This document shows positions 7,182-15,475 of a DNA stretch of 64,000 nt, piece by piece (the stretch's first letter is position 1; every line of letters begins with the position of its first letter). The stretch is from Marinomonas alcarazii (GTDB taxonomy: Bacteria > Pseudomonadota > Gammaproteobacteria > Pseudomonadales > Marinomonadaceae). Made by a program: the position numbers and the translations under genes. Below the pieces are notes generated by a model. It searched no databases and had not been told where the DNA came from. It saw only the letters and a program-made list of their open reading frames with translations. The stretch is from positions 137,237 to 201,236 of the forward strand of contig NZ_QKLW01000003.1 in assembly GCF_003208215.1 (NCBI RefSeq), written 5' to 3'.

Positions 7182-7660
7182 AATGCAGTACCTTTAATGA
7201 CTTGCACTGAAAAGCCAACTGTTGGTGCAGTCGCCACGCGAATAGCCTGTGGCAAGATAATGAAACGCAAGGTTTGTAAAAAACTTAACCCCAAACAGCG
7301 GCTGGCTTCCCATTGTCCTTTAGGCAGCGTGTCGATACAGCCGCGCCAGATCTCTACCAAGAAGGCACTGGTGAAAAACGTTAGTGACAAAATGGCCGCG
7401 CCCCAAGCGGATATTTCATAACCCAGCATGGATAAGCCAAAGAAGCACAAGAACATTTGCATCAGCAATGGCGTGCCTTGAAAGAGTTCCACATACACTT
7501 TTACGATGCGCTGTATTGTAGGGTTACGTGTCAAACGTAAAGCGGTTAATGTCAGTGCGACGGTTGTGCCACCAATAAAGGCTGCTAGTGATAATAAAAT
7601 CGTCCATTGTGTCGCAAACAATAGATTGCGCAGAATGTCGTAGTTAGAAAATTCGATCAT
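7010..7660 (-). CDS. Polar amino-acid-type ABC transporter permease (second)
   Basis: A 216-residue membrane protein of the HisMQ/GlnP class. It has about five helices and the EAA-type loop EASRCLGLSFLQTLRFIILPQAIR (about residues 118-141), which docks the ATPase. Its C-terminal 57 codons are duplicated at the left edge of the window. It overlaps the ATPase gene at its 3' end and follows the first permease by 36 bp. Two different permeases imply a heterodimeric pore. Confidence 0.92.
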   Translation of the reverse strand: MIEFSNYDILRNLLFATQWTILLSLAAFIGGTTVALTLTALRLTRNPTIQRIVKVYVELFQGTPLLMQMFLCFFGLSMLGYEISAWGAAILSLTFFTSAFLVEIWRGCIDTLPKGQWEASRCLGLSFLQTLRFIILPQAIRVATAPTVGFSVQVIKGTALASVIGFVELTKVGTMLNNATFEPFKIFTLVALIYFVLCYPLSLYSKHLEKKFNVSR

Positions 7661-7696
7661 TGAGTTTCCCTCATTTCGCTTTTCATCGAGAACCGT

Positions 7697-8359
7697 TTAA
7701 TTGGCTGTACGATAAGCAAATAGGCGTTTACCTAAGGCATTAAAAGCAAACCTCAGCAGAATAGACAAACCAAGGTACATCAAGGCGGTAACGAAATAGC
7801 TTTCAAAGGCACGGAAGTTACGTGATTGCACAAGGTTGGCGGCGTAGGTTAAGTCTTGCACCGAAATTTGAGAGATAACGGCAGAACCTAGCATCACAAT
7901 GATGCATTGGCTGGTAAGAGCTGGATAAATTTTTTCAAATGCCGGAATGAAGATCACGCGGGTCAGTGTTTGACGAAAGTTAAGTCCCAACACTTTAGCG
8001 GCTTCCATTTGACCTTTTGAAATACTGGCAAGGCCTGCGCGAATGATTTCAGCACTGTACGCGCCAAGGTTAATCGTCAGTGCGATCATGCTGGCTTGCC
8101 ATGGCGACAACATCATGCCAAGAGCAGGTAGGCCAAAGAAGATAAAAAAGAGCTGAACAATAAATGGCGTGTTACGGATAAGTTCCACATAGACACTGAC
8201 AACTCGTTGACTCGCTCGGTTGCCGTATTGGCGTACGGTCGCGCAGACCGTACCCAATGCCACTCCCAAGATCGTCGTCAGTACAGTCAGCTCAACGGTG
8301 GTTTTTAAGCCGCTGAGAAACACGTCACTGTATTGCAGCAGATCAGAGAAATACAACAT
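7697..8359 (-). CDS. Polar amino-acid-type ABC transporter permease (first)
   Basis: A 220-residue HisMQ-family permease. The EAA loop reads MEAAKVLGLNFRQTLTRVIFIPAF, and the PFIVQLFFIFFGLP and NLGAYSAEIIRAG segments are typical of amino-acid importers. It lies 10 bp after the binding-protein gene and forms the pore with the 7010-7660 product. No anomalies were seen. Confidence 0.92.
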   Translation of the reverse strand: MLYFSDLLQYSDVFLSGLKTTVELTVLTTILGVALGTVCATVRQYGNRASQRVVSVYVELIRNTPFIVQLFFIFFGLPALGMMLSPWQASMIALTINLGAYSAEIIRAGLASISKGQMEAAKVLGLNFRQTLTRVIFIPAFEKIYPALTSQCIIVMLGSAVISQISVQDLTYAANLVQSRNFRAFESYFVTALMYLGLSILLRFAFNALGKRLFAYRTAN

Positions 8360-8369
8360 ATCGAAACCC

Positions 8370-9161
8370 TTATGCGCCGAAGCCTTTAGGTAGTGGTGCT
8401 TTTAACCATTTCATTGAAATGTCGTTTAGTTCACCAGATGCCAAGGCGCCTTTTATCAGCTCGTTCACTTTGGCTTGTAATGCTGTTTCGCCTTTTGCCA
8501 TACCAATGTAGCAAGGAGAATCTTTCAGCATGAACTTATTTTCTGGCGCGCGTTTTGGCTGACGTTTTGCAATTTCAGCGGCGACCAAGTTGCCTGTGGC
8601 GATTAAGTTCACTTGACCGGATAGGTAAGCGGTTAGCGTGGTGTTGTTGTCTTCAAAGCGACGTACGTTAACGGATTTAGGGGCGTTTTTCTCAAGTTCT
8701 AAATCTTCTACTGAACCTCGGGTAACGCCAACGGTTTTGTCGGCTAGCTCGTCAATTTTTGTCACGGCTACGTCTTTAGAACCAAATACGCCTAGGAAGA
8801 AAGGTGCGTAAGGCGTTGAAAAATCGATGGCTTTTTCGCGCTCTGGGTTTTTACCAAGGCTAGAAATAACCAAGTCTACTTTTTTTGTTTGTAAGTAAGG
8901 GATGCGGTTTGCACTCGTCACTGGGACAATTTCAACTTTCACGCCCATTTCTGTCGCGATGTAATTAGCCATATCCACATCGATACCTTGAGGTTTTAAA
9001 TCGGTGCCAATGGAACCAAATGGCGGAAAGTCTTGAGGCACGGCGATACGGATAAGATTACGATCTTTGATATCTTGTAGTACATCAGCGCTTGCGCTTA
9101 GTGCACTGAAGCTGGCCGCAATGATTAAAGTTTTGCTAAGCAGTTTTGTTAATCTGTTCAT
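8370..9161 (-). CDS. Periplasmic substrate-binding protein of the amino-acid-type ABC transporter
   Basis: A 263-residue family-3 solute-binding protein. It has a signal peptide (MNRLTKLL...LSASA, cleavage near residue 25) and the typical IRIAVPQDFPPFG start. The carboxylate-binding arginine lies in VISSLGKNPEREKAIDFSTPY. It is first in its operon. Its promoter carries the same GAAAC-N4-GTTTC site as the amidase operon across the RpiR gene. It may therefore feed that pathway with a ureido acid, oxalurate-like compound or amino acid (inference). The family alone suggests polar amino acids. Confidence 0.88.
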   Translation of the reverse strand: MNRLTKLLSKTLIIAASFSALSASADVLQDIKDRNLIRIAVPQDFPPFGSIGTDLKPQGIDVDMANYIATEMGVKVEIVPVTSANRIPYLQTKKVDLVISSLGKNPEREKAIDFSTPYAPFFLGVFGSKDVAVTKIDELADKTVGVTRGSVEDLELEKNAPKSVNVRRFEDNNTTLTAYLSGQVNLIATGNLVAAEIAKRQPKRAPENKFMLKDSPCYIGMAKGETALQAKVNELIKGALASGELNDISMKWLKAPLPKGFGA

Positions 9162-9175
9162 GGTTGGGGGATTCC

Positions 9176-9242
9176 TGTTTCATTTGGTTGAATGCCTGAA
9201 ACACAATTTGCAACACCCATGCCAACATGAAACAAAAGTTTC
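9176..9242. promoter_or_regulatory. Putative RpiR operators upstream of the ABC operon
   Basis: The inverted repeat GAAAC-AAAA-GTTTC lies at 9229-9242, and a wider pair TGTTTCA (9176-9182) / TGAAACA (9197-9203) lies nearer the gene. The same arrangement, TGAAAC-GATT-GTTTCA, is found in front of the amidase gene on the other side of the RpiR gene. The rest of the 348-bp gap 9162-9509 shows a hairpin-like repeat near 9372-9397 (ATGATGA/TCATCAT) and an imperfect palindrome at 9459-9476, with no other gene visible. Confidence 0.5.
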
Positions 9243-9509
9243 TTAACTATTGATTTATGTAACAAAACACTTCAAAGAGGACTTAAAGCGCTCATCATCA
9301 AGCTCGATCATCAAAAGGGTTTGCTATGAAATGGGGAGGATTGGCTTTAATTTATGCGCCAATATAGGGCGATGATGATTTTTTGGTGCGTCATCATTGT
9401 TTCTTGCTGTTAAAGCGTACAACGAGGCCTCAAAGCACTAATCTAAGTTGGCAGCTTAACGATAATCGATTACCGTAGAGCAAAATATTCCCCGAATAGA
9501 GGTTAACAC

Positions 9510-10328
9510 GTGGCTACAAAGCAGGATGTGCTATCCCTGATCGAGCAGACCTACCCGACTCTGTCTCCATCAGCGCGATCCATAGCGAATTACTTACAAC
9601 AGAATCCCTTGGCGATTGTGAGTCAAACGTCGGCCGAGATTGCGGATAACACCAACACGTCAAAAGCGACCGTGAGCCGTTTCTTTCGTCAACTTGGCTA
9701 CGATTCTCAGCAAGGCGCGAAGCAGGCGCAATTGGCATTACGCGAAAGCGGCGTGCCGATTTTTACCCAAGGCTCATCTTTGGATCAAACGTCTCAAGAG
9801 CTAAAAAACTTATCCCTGACCTTTGAAGGCTTGCGACCAGACACTCTGAATGAGATCAGCGAACGCTTAGCGAACGCGAGTCGAGTGACCTTAATTGGCT
9901 TTCGTAATGCGTATCCCTTGGCGTTGCATTTTCGTCAGCAACTGCAACAAGTGCGTCATTCTGTGCGTTTATTGCCACAACCAGGTCAAACATTAGGGGA
10001 AGACCTTCACGATATTCTCGACGATGAAGTAATTGTCTTGCTCGGCTTTAGACGTCGCACTCGTCAGTTCAAGCAGATCGTAGAAGCGTTGAAAGGCCGA
10101 CATACCATTTTGATCACCGACCCAACAGGGCAGGTTTATAACCAACAAGTGTCCCATGTGTTGCTTTGTCACCTTGGAAACGAAAGCCCGTTCGACAGTT
10201 ACGCCGCACCGATGAGTTTGATCTCTATGTTGTGTAATCGTGTGTTTGGTGTATTGGGTGATGCAGCTAGCCGTCAGACGCAGGCGATTTCGGCCTTGTA
10301 TGAAGATTTGGATGAATTGGAGCCTTAA
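9510..10328 (+). CDS. MurR/RpiR-family transcriptional regulator
   Basis: A 272-residue protein that starts with GTG after AGAGG. An N-terminal helix-turn-helix of the RpiR type spans about residues 1-77 (TSAEIADNTNTSKATVSRFFRQLGY). A SIS domain at about 110-240 (VTLIGFRNAYPLALHF) senses ligand. It lies between the ABC operon and the amidase operon, and matched GAAAC-N4-GTTTC sites occur at both promoters, so it probably controls both. RpiR proteins often sense sugar phosphates, but members near purine and amino-acid genes also exist. The effector here is unknown. Confidence 0.85.
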   Translation: MATKQDVLSLIEQTYPTLSPSARSIANYLQQNPLAIVSQTSAEIADNTNTSKATVSRFFRQLGYDSQQGAKQAQLALRESGVPIFTQGSSLDQTSQELKNLSLTFEGLRPDTLNEISERLANASRVTLIGFRNAYPLALHFRQQLQQVRHSVRLLPQPGQTLGEDLHDILDDEVIVLLGFRRRTRQFKQIVEALKGRHTILITDPTGQVYNQQVSHVLLCHLGNESPFDSYAAPMSLISMLCNRVFGVLGDAASRQTQAISALYEDLDELEP

Positions 10329-10445
10329 CGATTAAGACTACTGTGCTCGTGACGTCGTATTTTGTGACGTTGAAGTTTTATTTCTAAGAGAAAATACACC
10401 CACACTGTTTGCGACACATTTGCAGAAAAAATAGAATTCTTTTTT

Positions 10446-10480
10446 GTTTCAGTTGACAGAGTGGTGAAACGATTGTTTCA
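10446..10480 (+). promoter_or_regulatory. Promoter and RpiR operator of the amidase operon
   Basis: TGAAAC-GATT-GTTTCA (10465-10480) is an inverted repeat with 6-bp arms. An extra GTTTCA lies at 10446-10451. TTGACA at 10453-10458 and TTTCAT at 10476-10481 are spaced 17 bp and look like -35 and -10 boxes. The operator would then overlap the promoter, which fits repression. The matching site is at 9229-9242. Confidence 0.5.
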
Positions 10481-10505
10481 TATGTTCTACACAAGCGGAG
10501 GACAT

Positions 10506-11708
10506 ATGAAACATTTCATCGTACAAAATCCTTTTATCTCCCCTAAAGAGCTTAACCTGAGTGAAACGGCTTGGAACGACAGTTCATCGGCTAATCCTAC
10601 TTTGCCGTTAAATGGTTTACGCTTGGCTGTGAAAGACTTGTTTCATATGGCTGGGCTGCCCACTTCCGCAGGCAATCCGACTTGGCTTGCCACTCATCCT
10701 ATTCCAGCAAAAACCGCTTCTAGCGTTGTTGCTTTGTTGAATAACGGTGCCATTTTCAGTGGCAAAACCATTACGGATGAGTTGGCTTATAGCCTCAATG
10801 GTCAAAATATTCATTACGGAACACCCTCAAATCCGGTGACACCAAATCGTCTCCCAGGCGGGTCGTCATCGGGTTCGGCGGTGGCTGTGTCATCCGACCT
10901 TGCTGACATCGGACTGGGGACGGATACAGGCGGATCGATTCGTGTGCCAGCAAGCTACAATGGTTTGTTCGGACTGCGTCCGACTCATGGCGTTATTCCA
11001 GTCGATAACATGGTCTCCCTTGCGCCGTCTTTTGATACGGTTGGCTGGCTTACCAGAGACCTATTTACCTTAGAAAGAACGGCTAACACTTTACTGAAAA
11101 ATAAACCGCCTAAAGAATTTAATAACGTATTGATTGCTAAGAATTTAATTGATCAAGTCGCGCATGTTGATGAGTTAAAAACGCAGTTAAAAGCGTGGCG
11201 CGAACAAGGTCTTTTGCCTAGCGAATCTTCTATTGTAATCGATACCAAAGCATGGAAAACCAGCGAGACATTTCGCACCCTACAAGGCGCAGAAATCTGG
11301 CAGCAACATGGCAAATGGATTAACAGCTTAGACAGTCTTGAAGGTGTATTTGCGCCAGATATTCAGTCACGTTTCGAGTGGTGCCAAACTATTTCTGAGG
11401 CGGAAGTGGCTACTGCGAAACAGCAAAGACAGCGCTTTAGTAATTGGCTAGAAAATGAAATAGAAGGGGCGGTGCTTATTATTCCCACCACGCCAGGCTT
11501 AGCCCCGCAATTTGACGCGGCCGATGAAGAGCTTGCGGCTTATCGCAATCAGCTGATGGATATTACTGCCATTGCTGGATTGGCAGGCCTTCCACAGTTG
11601 CATTTACCAGTTTGTACTTTACATGGTGCGCCGTGTGGCTTGTCTTTGGTGAGTTCAAAAGGCACTGATTTGGCATTAATTGAATTCGCAAAACGCTTAA
11701 TGGAGTAG
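10506..11708 (+). CDS. Amidase-signature enzyme, HpxY-like (oxalurate/ureido acid hydrolysis?)
   Basis: A 400-residue amidase-signature protein with the Ser-cisSer-Lys triad visible: K43 in AVKD, S120 in PGGSSSGS and S144 in TGGSIRVP. The ATG at 10506 is chosen because GCGGAGG sits just before it; an upstream GTG at 10461 would start inside the operator. It is seven bases ahead of an HpxW-like gene. In Klebsiella, HpxY (amidase) and HpxW act on oxalurate and oxamate in purine breakdown, so the same role is likely here. HpxX and HpxZ counterparts were not found, so the assignment is an inference from context. Confidence 0.7.
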   Translation: MKHFIVQNPFISPKELNLSETAWNDSSSANPTLPLNGLRLAVKDLFHMAGLPTSAGNPTWLATHPIPAKTASSVVALLNNGAIFSGKTITDELAYSLNGQNIHYGTPSNPVTPNRLPGGSSSGSAVAVSSDLADIGLGTDTGGSIRVPASYNGLFGLRPTHGVIPVDNMVSLAPSFDTVGWLTRDLFTLERTANTLLKNKPPKEFNNVLIAKNLIDQVAHVDELKTQLKAWREQGLLPSESSIVIDTKAWKTSETFRTLQGAEIWQQHGKWINSLDSLEGVFAPDIQSRFEWCQTISEAEVATAKQQRQRFSNWLENEIEGAVLIIPTTPGLAPQFDAADEELAAYRNQLMDITAIAGLAGLPQLHLPVCTLHGAPCGLSLVSSKGTDLALIEFAKRLME

Positions 11709-11714
11709 TCTGTC

Positions 11715-13307
11715 ATGGATGCTGTGAAAAAAAATGAAATCGCCTTTACCGCTCCGCATTTTAAAGTCACAGAAACAGGGCGAAAAATCCTCGAGCAAGG
11801 CGGCACCGCGATAGAAGCCATGGTTGCGGCGGCGGCAACGATTGCTGTGGTTTATCCCCATATGAATGGCTTGGGTGGCGATGGTTTCTGGTTGATTAGC
11901 GAGCCCGGCAAAGCACCGATTGGCATCGATGCTTCTGGTAAAGCGGCGCAATTGGCGACACTGGATTTTTATAAAGGCTATGACAGCATTCCAGCACGAA
12001 ATGGCAAAGCGGCTGTTACTATGGCCGGTGCAGTAGCGGGTTGGCAAGAGGCCTTAGCTGTGAGTCAAGAATGGCAAGCCAACTTACCTTTATCGACCCT
12101 ACTGAGCGACGCTATTGAGCTGGCGAAAAACGGCAGTAAGGTGACTAAAACTTATGTGGATGCCAGTAAAAAAACACAGCTAGATTTGCTGAGTGTGCAA
12201 GGGTTTGCGGACTGTTTTTTAAAGAATGGTGGCATTTATGAGCAGGGCGAAAATTTAACCTTACCGGCGCTTGCACACACCTTGGAGCAACTTGCTGACA
12301 ACGGCTTAAACGATTTTTATCAAGGTGATATTGCCGCGCGCTTGGCGAAAGACTTGGCGATGGCAGAATCACCGATTCGCTTAGCCGATTTCCATTCGTA
12401 CCAAGCGAAACGCGTGACTCCTTTGCAGGTCAAAACCAGCGTTGGCACTTTGTATAACTTACCTGCACCAACGCAAGGTATCGCGTCTTTATTGATTCTG
12501 GCTCTGTACGACAGACTTTATACGCAAGGTAAAACCGCGACAGACATGGCGCATTTGTTAATCGAATGCACCAAACAAGCCTTTATTGCCCGTAATCAAT
12601 TTGTCACTGACGAGTCCCGTTTAGCAATGGACCTGTCGTCTTTACTGGATGATGAGCAACTGGAAAAAATGTGTCACGAGATTGCGTTAGAGCGTGCGCA
12701 ACCTTGGCCTCATCAAGCTAAGCATGGCGACACCATTTGGATGGGGGCATGCGACAGTGAAGGCCGCATGGTCAGCTATATTCAAAGCTTATATTGGGAA
12801 TTTGGCAGCGGTGTGGTGAGTCCTTCCACAGGTATTGTGTGGAACAACCGCGGCTCATCTTTTTCTTTGGAAAAAGACTCTTTGCAAGAGCTTGGGCCCA
12901 ACCTAAAGCCTTTCCATACTTTGAATCCTGCTTTTGCAGAATTAAGCGATGGTCGTCGTATGAGCTACGGCACCATGGGGGGCGAAGGCCAGCCACAGAC
13001 GCAAGCCGCTTTGTTTAGCCGTTATGTTTATCATCAGATGCCGTTGGATCAGGCCATTAGCGAGGGTCGTTGGTTGCTTGGTAGGACGTGGGGCGATGTT
13101 AGCCATAATTTAAAAGTCGAGCGTGACTTTGCTGATATTGCCGCTGATGAATTGGCGGCGCGTGGACACGATTTGGTGATCGTTGACGCGCAAAATGAAT
13201 TAATGGGTCATGCTGGCGCAGTGGTTCTTCATCCCGAAGGACAGACCAATGCTGCAACCGATCCGCGCAGTGATGGTTCAGCCATCTTTGGTGATTTTAT
13301 CAAGTAA
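11715..13307 (+). CDS. hpxW: Gamma-glutamyltransferase-like Ntn hydrolase, probable oxamate amidohydrolase (HpxW)
   Basis: A 530-residue GGT-superfamily protein with no signal peptide, which argues against a periplasmic glutathione hydrolase. Autocleavage would occur before T340 in HGDTIWMG. The following segment (IQSLYWEFGSGVV, NNRGSSFSL) fits the HpxW branch better than classical GGT, which has a TTHxS-type start. HpxW converts oxamate to oxalate and ammonia. The gene sits between an amidase and ureidoglycine aminotransferase / allantoate hydrolase genes, which supports this. Branch assignment was by eye. Confidence 0.75.
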   Translation: MDAVKKNEIAFTAPHFKVTETGRKILEQGGTAIEAMVAAAATIAVVYPHMNGLGGDGFWLISEPGKAPIGIDASGKAAQLATLDFYKGYDSIPARNGKAAVTMAGAVAGWQEALAVSQEWQANLPLSTLLSDAIELAKNGSKVTKTYVDASKKTQLDLLSVQGFADCFLKNGGIYEQGENLTLPALAHTLEQLADNGLNDFYQGDIAARLAKDLAMAESPIRLADFHSYQAKRVTPLQVKTSVGTLYNLPAPTQGIASLLILALYDRLYTQGKTATDMAHLLIECTKQAFIARNQFVTDESRLAMDLSSLLDDEQLEKMCHEIALERAQPWPHQAKHGDTIWMGACDSEGRMVSYIQSLYWEFGSGVVSPSTGIVWNNRGSSFSLEKDSLQELGPNLKPFHTLNPAFAELSDGRRMSYGTMGGEGQPQTQAALFSRYVYHQMPLDQAISEGRWLLGRTWGDVSHNLKVERDFADIAADELAARGHDLVIVDAQNELMGHAGAVVLHPEGQTNAATDPRSDGSAIFGDFIK

Positions 13308-13426
13308 CGTGATTATCGAGCTTTAGATTATCGAGTACTATGTTCGATTAGTACTACGATGGTCTGGTAACACCTTGATCTAGTAATACTTTTTTGTGGT
13401 TATTTTACTTAGGAGCAAACAGAAAA

Positions 13427-14245
13427 ATGTCATTCATAATGGAAAATTATTCCATGATTCTCGCCATGATGGCCACGGGTGTGGTTGGCGGGATTTTAGC
13501 GGGTTTACTGGGCGTTGGCGGCGGCATCGTTATCGTACCTGTGTTGTTTTTCTTGTATCAAGGATTGGGAGTCAGTGCGGATACGGCCATGCTGGTGGCG
13601 ACAGCAACGTCACTAGCAACGATTATTCCTACGTCGATTAGTTCGATTCGTGCCCATAAAGCCAAAGGCAACGTGGACTTTGATTTGTTGAAGCGTTGGG
13701 GCTTTTTCATCTTCGTAGGCGTGATGCTGGGTAGCTTTGTCGTAACGCGAGTTGATGGCCAATGGCTGACTTTGCTGTTCGGTATTATCGCAACTTTGTC
13801 TGCGCTAAATATGCTGCTGGGTAAAAAAGACAGCATGTTTAAATCCCTACCAGGTAATGCTGGTCAAAGTGTGATGGGCACGTGTGTTGGCTTTTTTAGC
13901 TCAATGGTTGGTATCGGTGGCGGTACGCTAACTGTTCCTATGCTGACTTTTTGTAACTATCCTGCGCACCGCGCTGTGGGCACCGCAGCAGCAGTTGGTT
14001 TGATTATTTCATTGCCAGCGGCCTTGACCATGTTGATCTTCGGACAAAGCCCGATTGACTCGCCTTACGGTACTGTCGGTTTGGTTAACTTGATTGGCGC
14101 AGCGTGCATCATTCCATTAACGGTATTATTCGCGCCTGTTGGTGCGGCATTAGCACACCGTTTAGATGCGGCCAAGTTGAAGAAAGTCTTCGCGGTTGTG
14201 TTGATTTTCACTGGCATCAAAATGCTTTATCAGGTTTTAGGTTAG
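13427..14245 (+). CDS. TauE/SafE-family membrane permease
   Basis: A ~272-residue protein with about eight hydrophobic segments and the paired motifs GLLGVGGGIVIVPVL (near residue 25) and SSMVGIGGGTLTVPML (near 160) that mark this family. AGGAG precedes the ATG at 13427; a GTG at 13394 is a less likely start. It lies 119 bp after hpxW and 9 bp before the aminotransferase gene. TauE/SafE members move small anions such as sulfite and sulfoacetate. Export or uptake of a pathway anion (oxalate, oxamate, oxalurate) is possible but unproven. Confidence 0.8.
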   Translation: MSFIMENYSMILAMMATGVVGGILAGLLGVGGGIVIVPVLFFLYQGLGVSADTAMLVATATSLATIIPTSISSIRAHKAKGNVDFDLLKRWGFFIFVGVMLGSFVVTRVDGQWLTLLFGIIATLSALNMLLGKKDSMFKSLPGNAGQSVMGTCVGFFSSMVGIGGGTLTVPMLTFCNYPAHRAVGTAAAVGLIISLPAALTMLIFGQSPIDSPYGTVGLVNLIGAACIIPLTVLFAPVGAALAHRLDAAKLKKVFAVVLIFTGIKMLYQVLG

Positions 14246-14254
14246 GAGATTATT

Positions 14255-15475
14255 ATGCAGCCGCTTTCATTGCCACCAAGATTATTAATGGGTCCAGGGC
14301 CAATTAACTGTTACCCACGAGTATTGTCGGCTATGTCGACTCAGCTTGTGGGGCAATACGATCCGACCATGACGAATTACATGAATGAAGTCATGGAATT
14401 GTATCGTCGTGTTTTTAATACCCAGAATCAGCAAACTTTTTTGATCGATGGTACGTCTCGTGCGGGCATTGAAGCGGCACTTGTGTCTTGTCTAGAACCT
14501 GGCGATAAAGTGTTAATTCCTATCTTTGGTCGTTTTGGTCACTTGTTGGCAGAGATTGCCGAGCGTGCGGATGCCGAAGTGCATACCATCGAAGTGCCTT
14601 GGGGTGAAGTCTTTGACCCGCAGCAAATTGAAGATGCGATCAAAAAGGTTCAGCCAAAATTATTGGCAATAGTGCAGGGCGATACGTCAACCACCATGTT
14701 CCAACCGCTGGAAGAATTGGGCGACATTTGTCGCGCTCACGATGTGTTGTTTTACACCGATGCGACGGCGTCTATCGGTGGTAATCCGTTGGAAGTCGAT
14801 GCATGGAAAATCGACGCGGTTTCGGTTGGTCTGCAAAAATGTCTTGGTGGCCCATCAGGCAGCGCGCCAATTACCTTGAGCGACCGCTTTGTGTCTTGTG
14901 TGCGCAAAAGAGCCCATGTGGAAGCGGGGATTCGTGATGCTCATCACCAAGGGGCGTCTGGCATGCGTATTCGGTCGAACTATTTTGATTTGCCAATGAT
15001 CATGGATTATTGGGGCGAAGAGCGTCTGAACCACCATACGGAAGCGGCGACCATGCTGTTTGGCTCTCGTGAGTGCGCCATTCAGTTATTGACCGAAGGT
15101 CAGGATGCAGTTATCGAACGCCATAAGTTGGCAGGCAATGCCATGTTGCAAGGCGTTCTAGCTATGGGGCTGAAGCCATTTGGTGATTTGAAGCACAAGA
15201 TGACTAACGTGGTAGGGATTCATATTCCAGAAAAGGTTGATGGCGAGCAAGTGCGTCATGACTTGCTAAATATTTTTAACATCGAAATCGGCACCAGCTT
15301 TGGCCCATTAAAAGGCAAGGTGTGGCGCATTGGCACCATGGGTTACAACGCTCGCCAAGACGCTGTTTTGCATACCTTGCAGTCGCTTGAAACCGTATTG
15401 CGACGTGCAGGTTTTGTGTTGCCTGCAGGCGCTGCCGTGGATGCGGCTATGTCGGTTTACGCAGGAGAAAAATAA
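14255..15475 (+). CDS. hpxJ: (S)-ureidoglycine--glyoxylate aminotransferase (PucG/HpxJ)
   Basis: A 406-residue class-V aminotransferase of the alanine-glyoxylate type, starting LLMGPGPINCYPRVLSAM. The PLP lysine is K195 in VGLQKCLGGPSG. PucG/HpxJ transfers the amino group of ureidoglycine to glyoxylate, giving oxalurate and glycine. The gene overlaps the allantoate amidohydrolase gene by one base (TAATG), and that enzyme makes its substrate. The upstream amidase/HpxW pair would consume the product. AGGAG precedes the start. Confusion with serine-glyoxylate aminotransferase is possible from sequence alone; context decides. Confidence 0.85.
   Translation: MQPLSLPPRLLMGPGPINCYPRVLSAMSTQLVGQYDPTMTNYMNEVMELYRRVFNTQNQQTFLIDGTSRAGIEAALVSCLEPGDKVLIPIFGRFGHLLAEIAERADAEVHTIEVPWGEVFDPQQIEDAIKKVQPKLLAIVQGDTSTTMFQPLEELGDICRAHDVLFYTDATASIGGNPLEVDAWKIDAVSVGLQKCLGGPSGSAPITLSDRFVSCVRKRAHVEAGIRDAHHQGASGMRIRSNYFDLPMIMDYWGEERLNHHTEAATMLFGSRECAIQLLTEGQDAVIERHKLAGNAMLQGVLAMGLKPFGDLKHKMTNVVGIHIPEKVDGEQVRHDLLNIFNIEIGTSFGPLKGKVWRIGTMGYNARQDAVLHTLQSLETVLRRAGFVLPAGAAVDAAMSVYAGEK

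Noticed and set aside
9372-9397. ATGATGA/TCATCAT hairpin upstream of the RpiR gene as a terminator
   Set aside because: Short stem with no clean T run, and no gene ends just before it on the plus strand.
11715-13307. Periplasmic gamma-glutamyltranspeptidase of glutathione metabolism
   Set aside because: No signal peptide, a GDTIWMG cleavage region unlike classical GGT, and placement among ureide genes.
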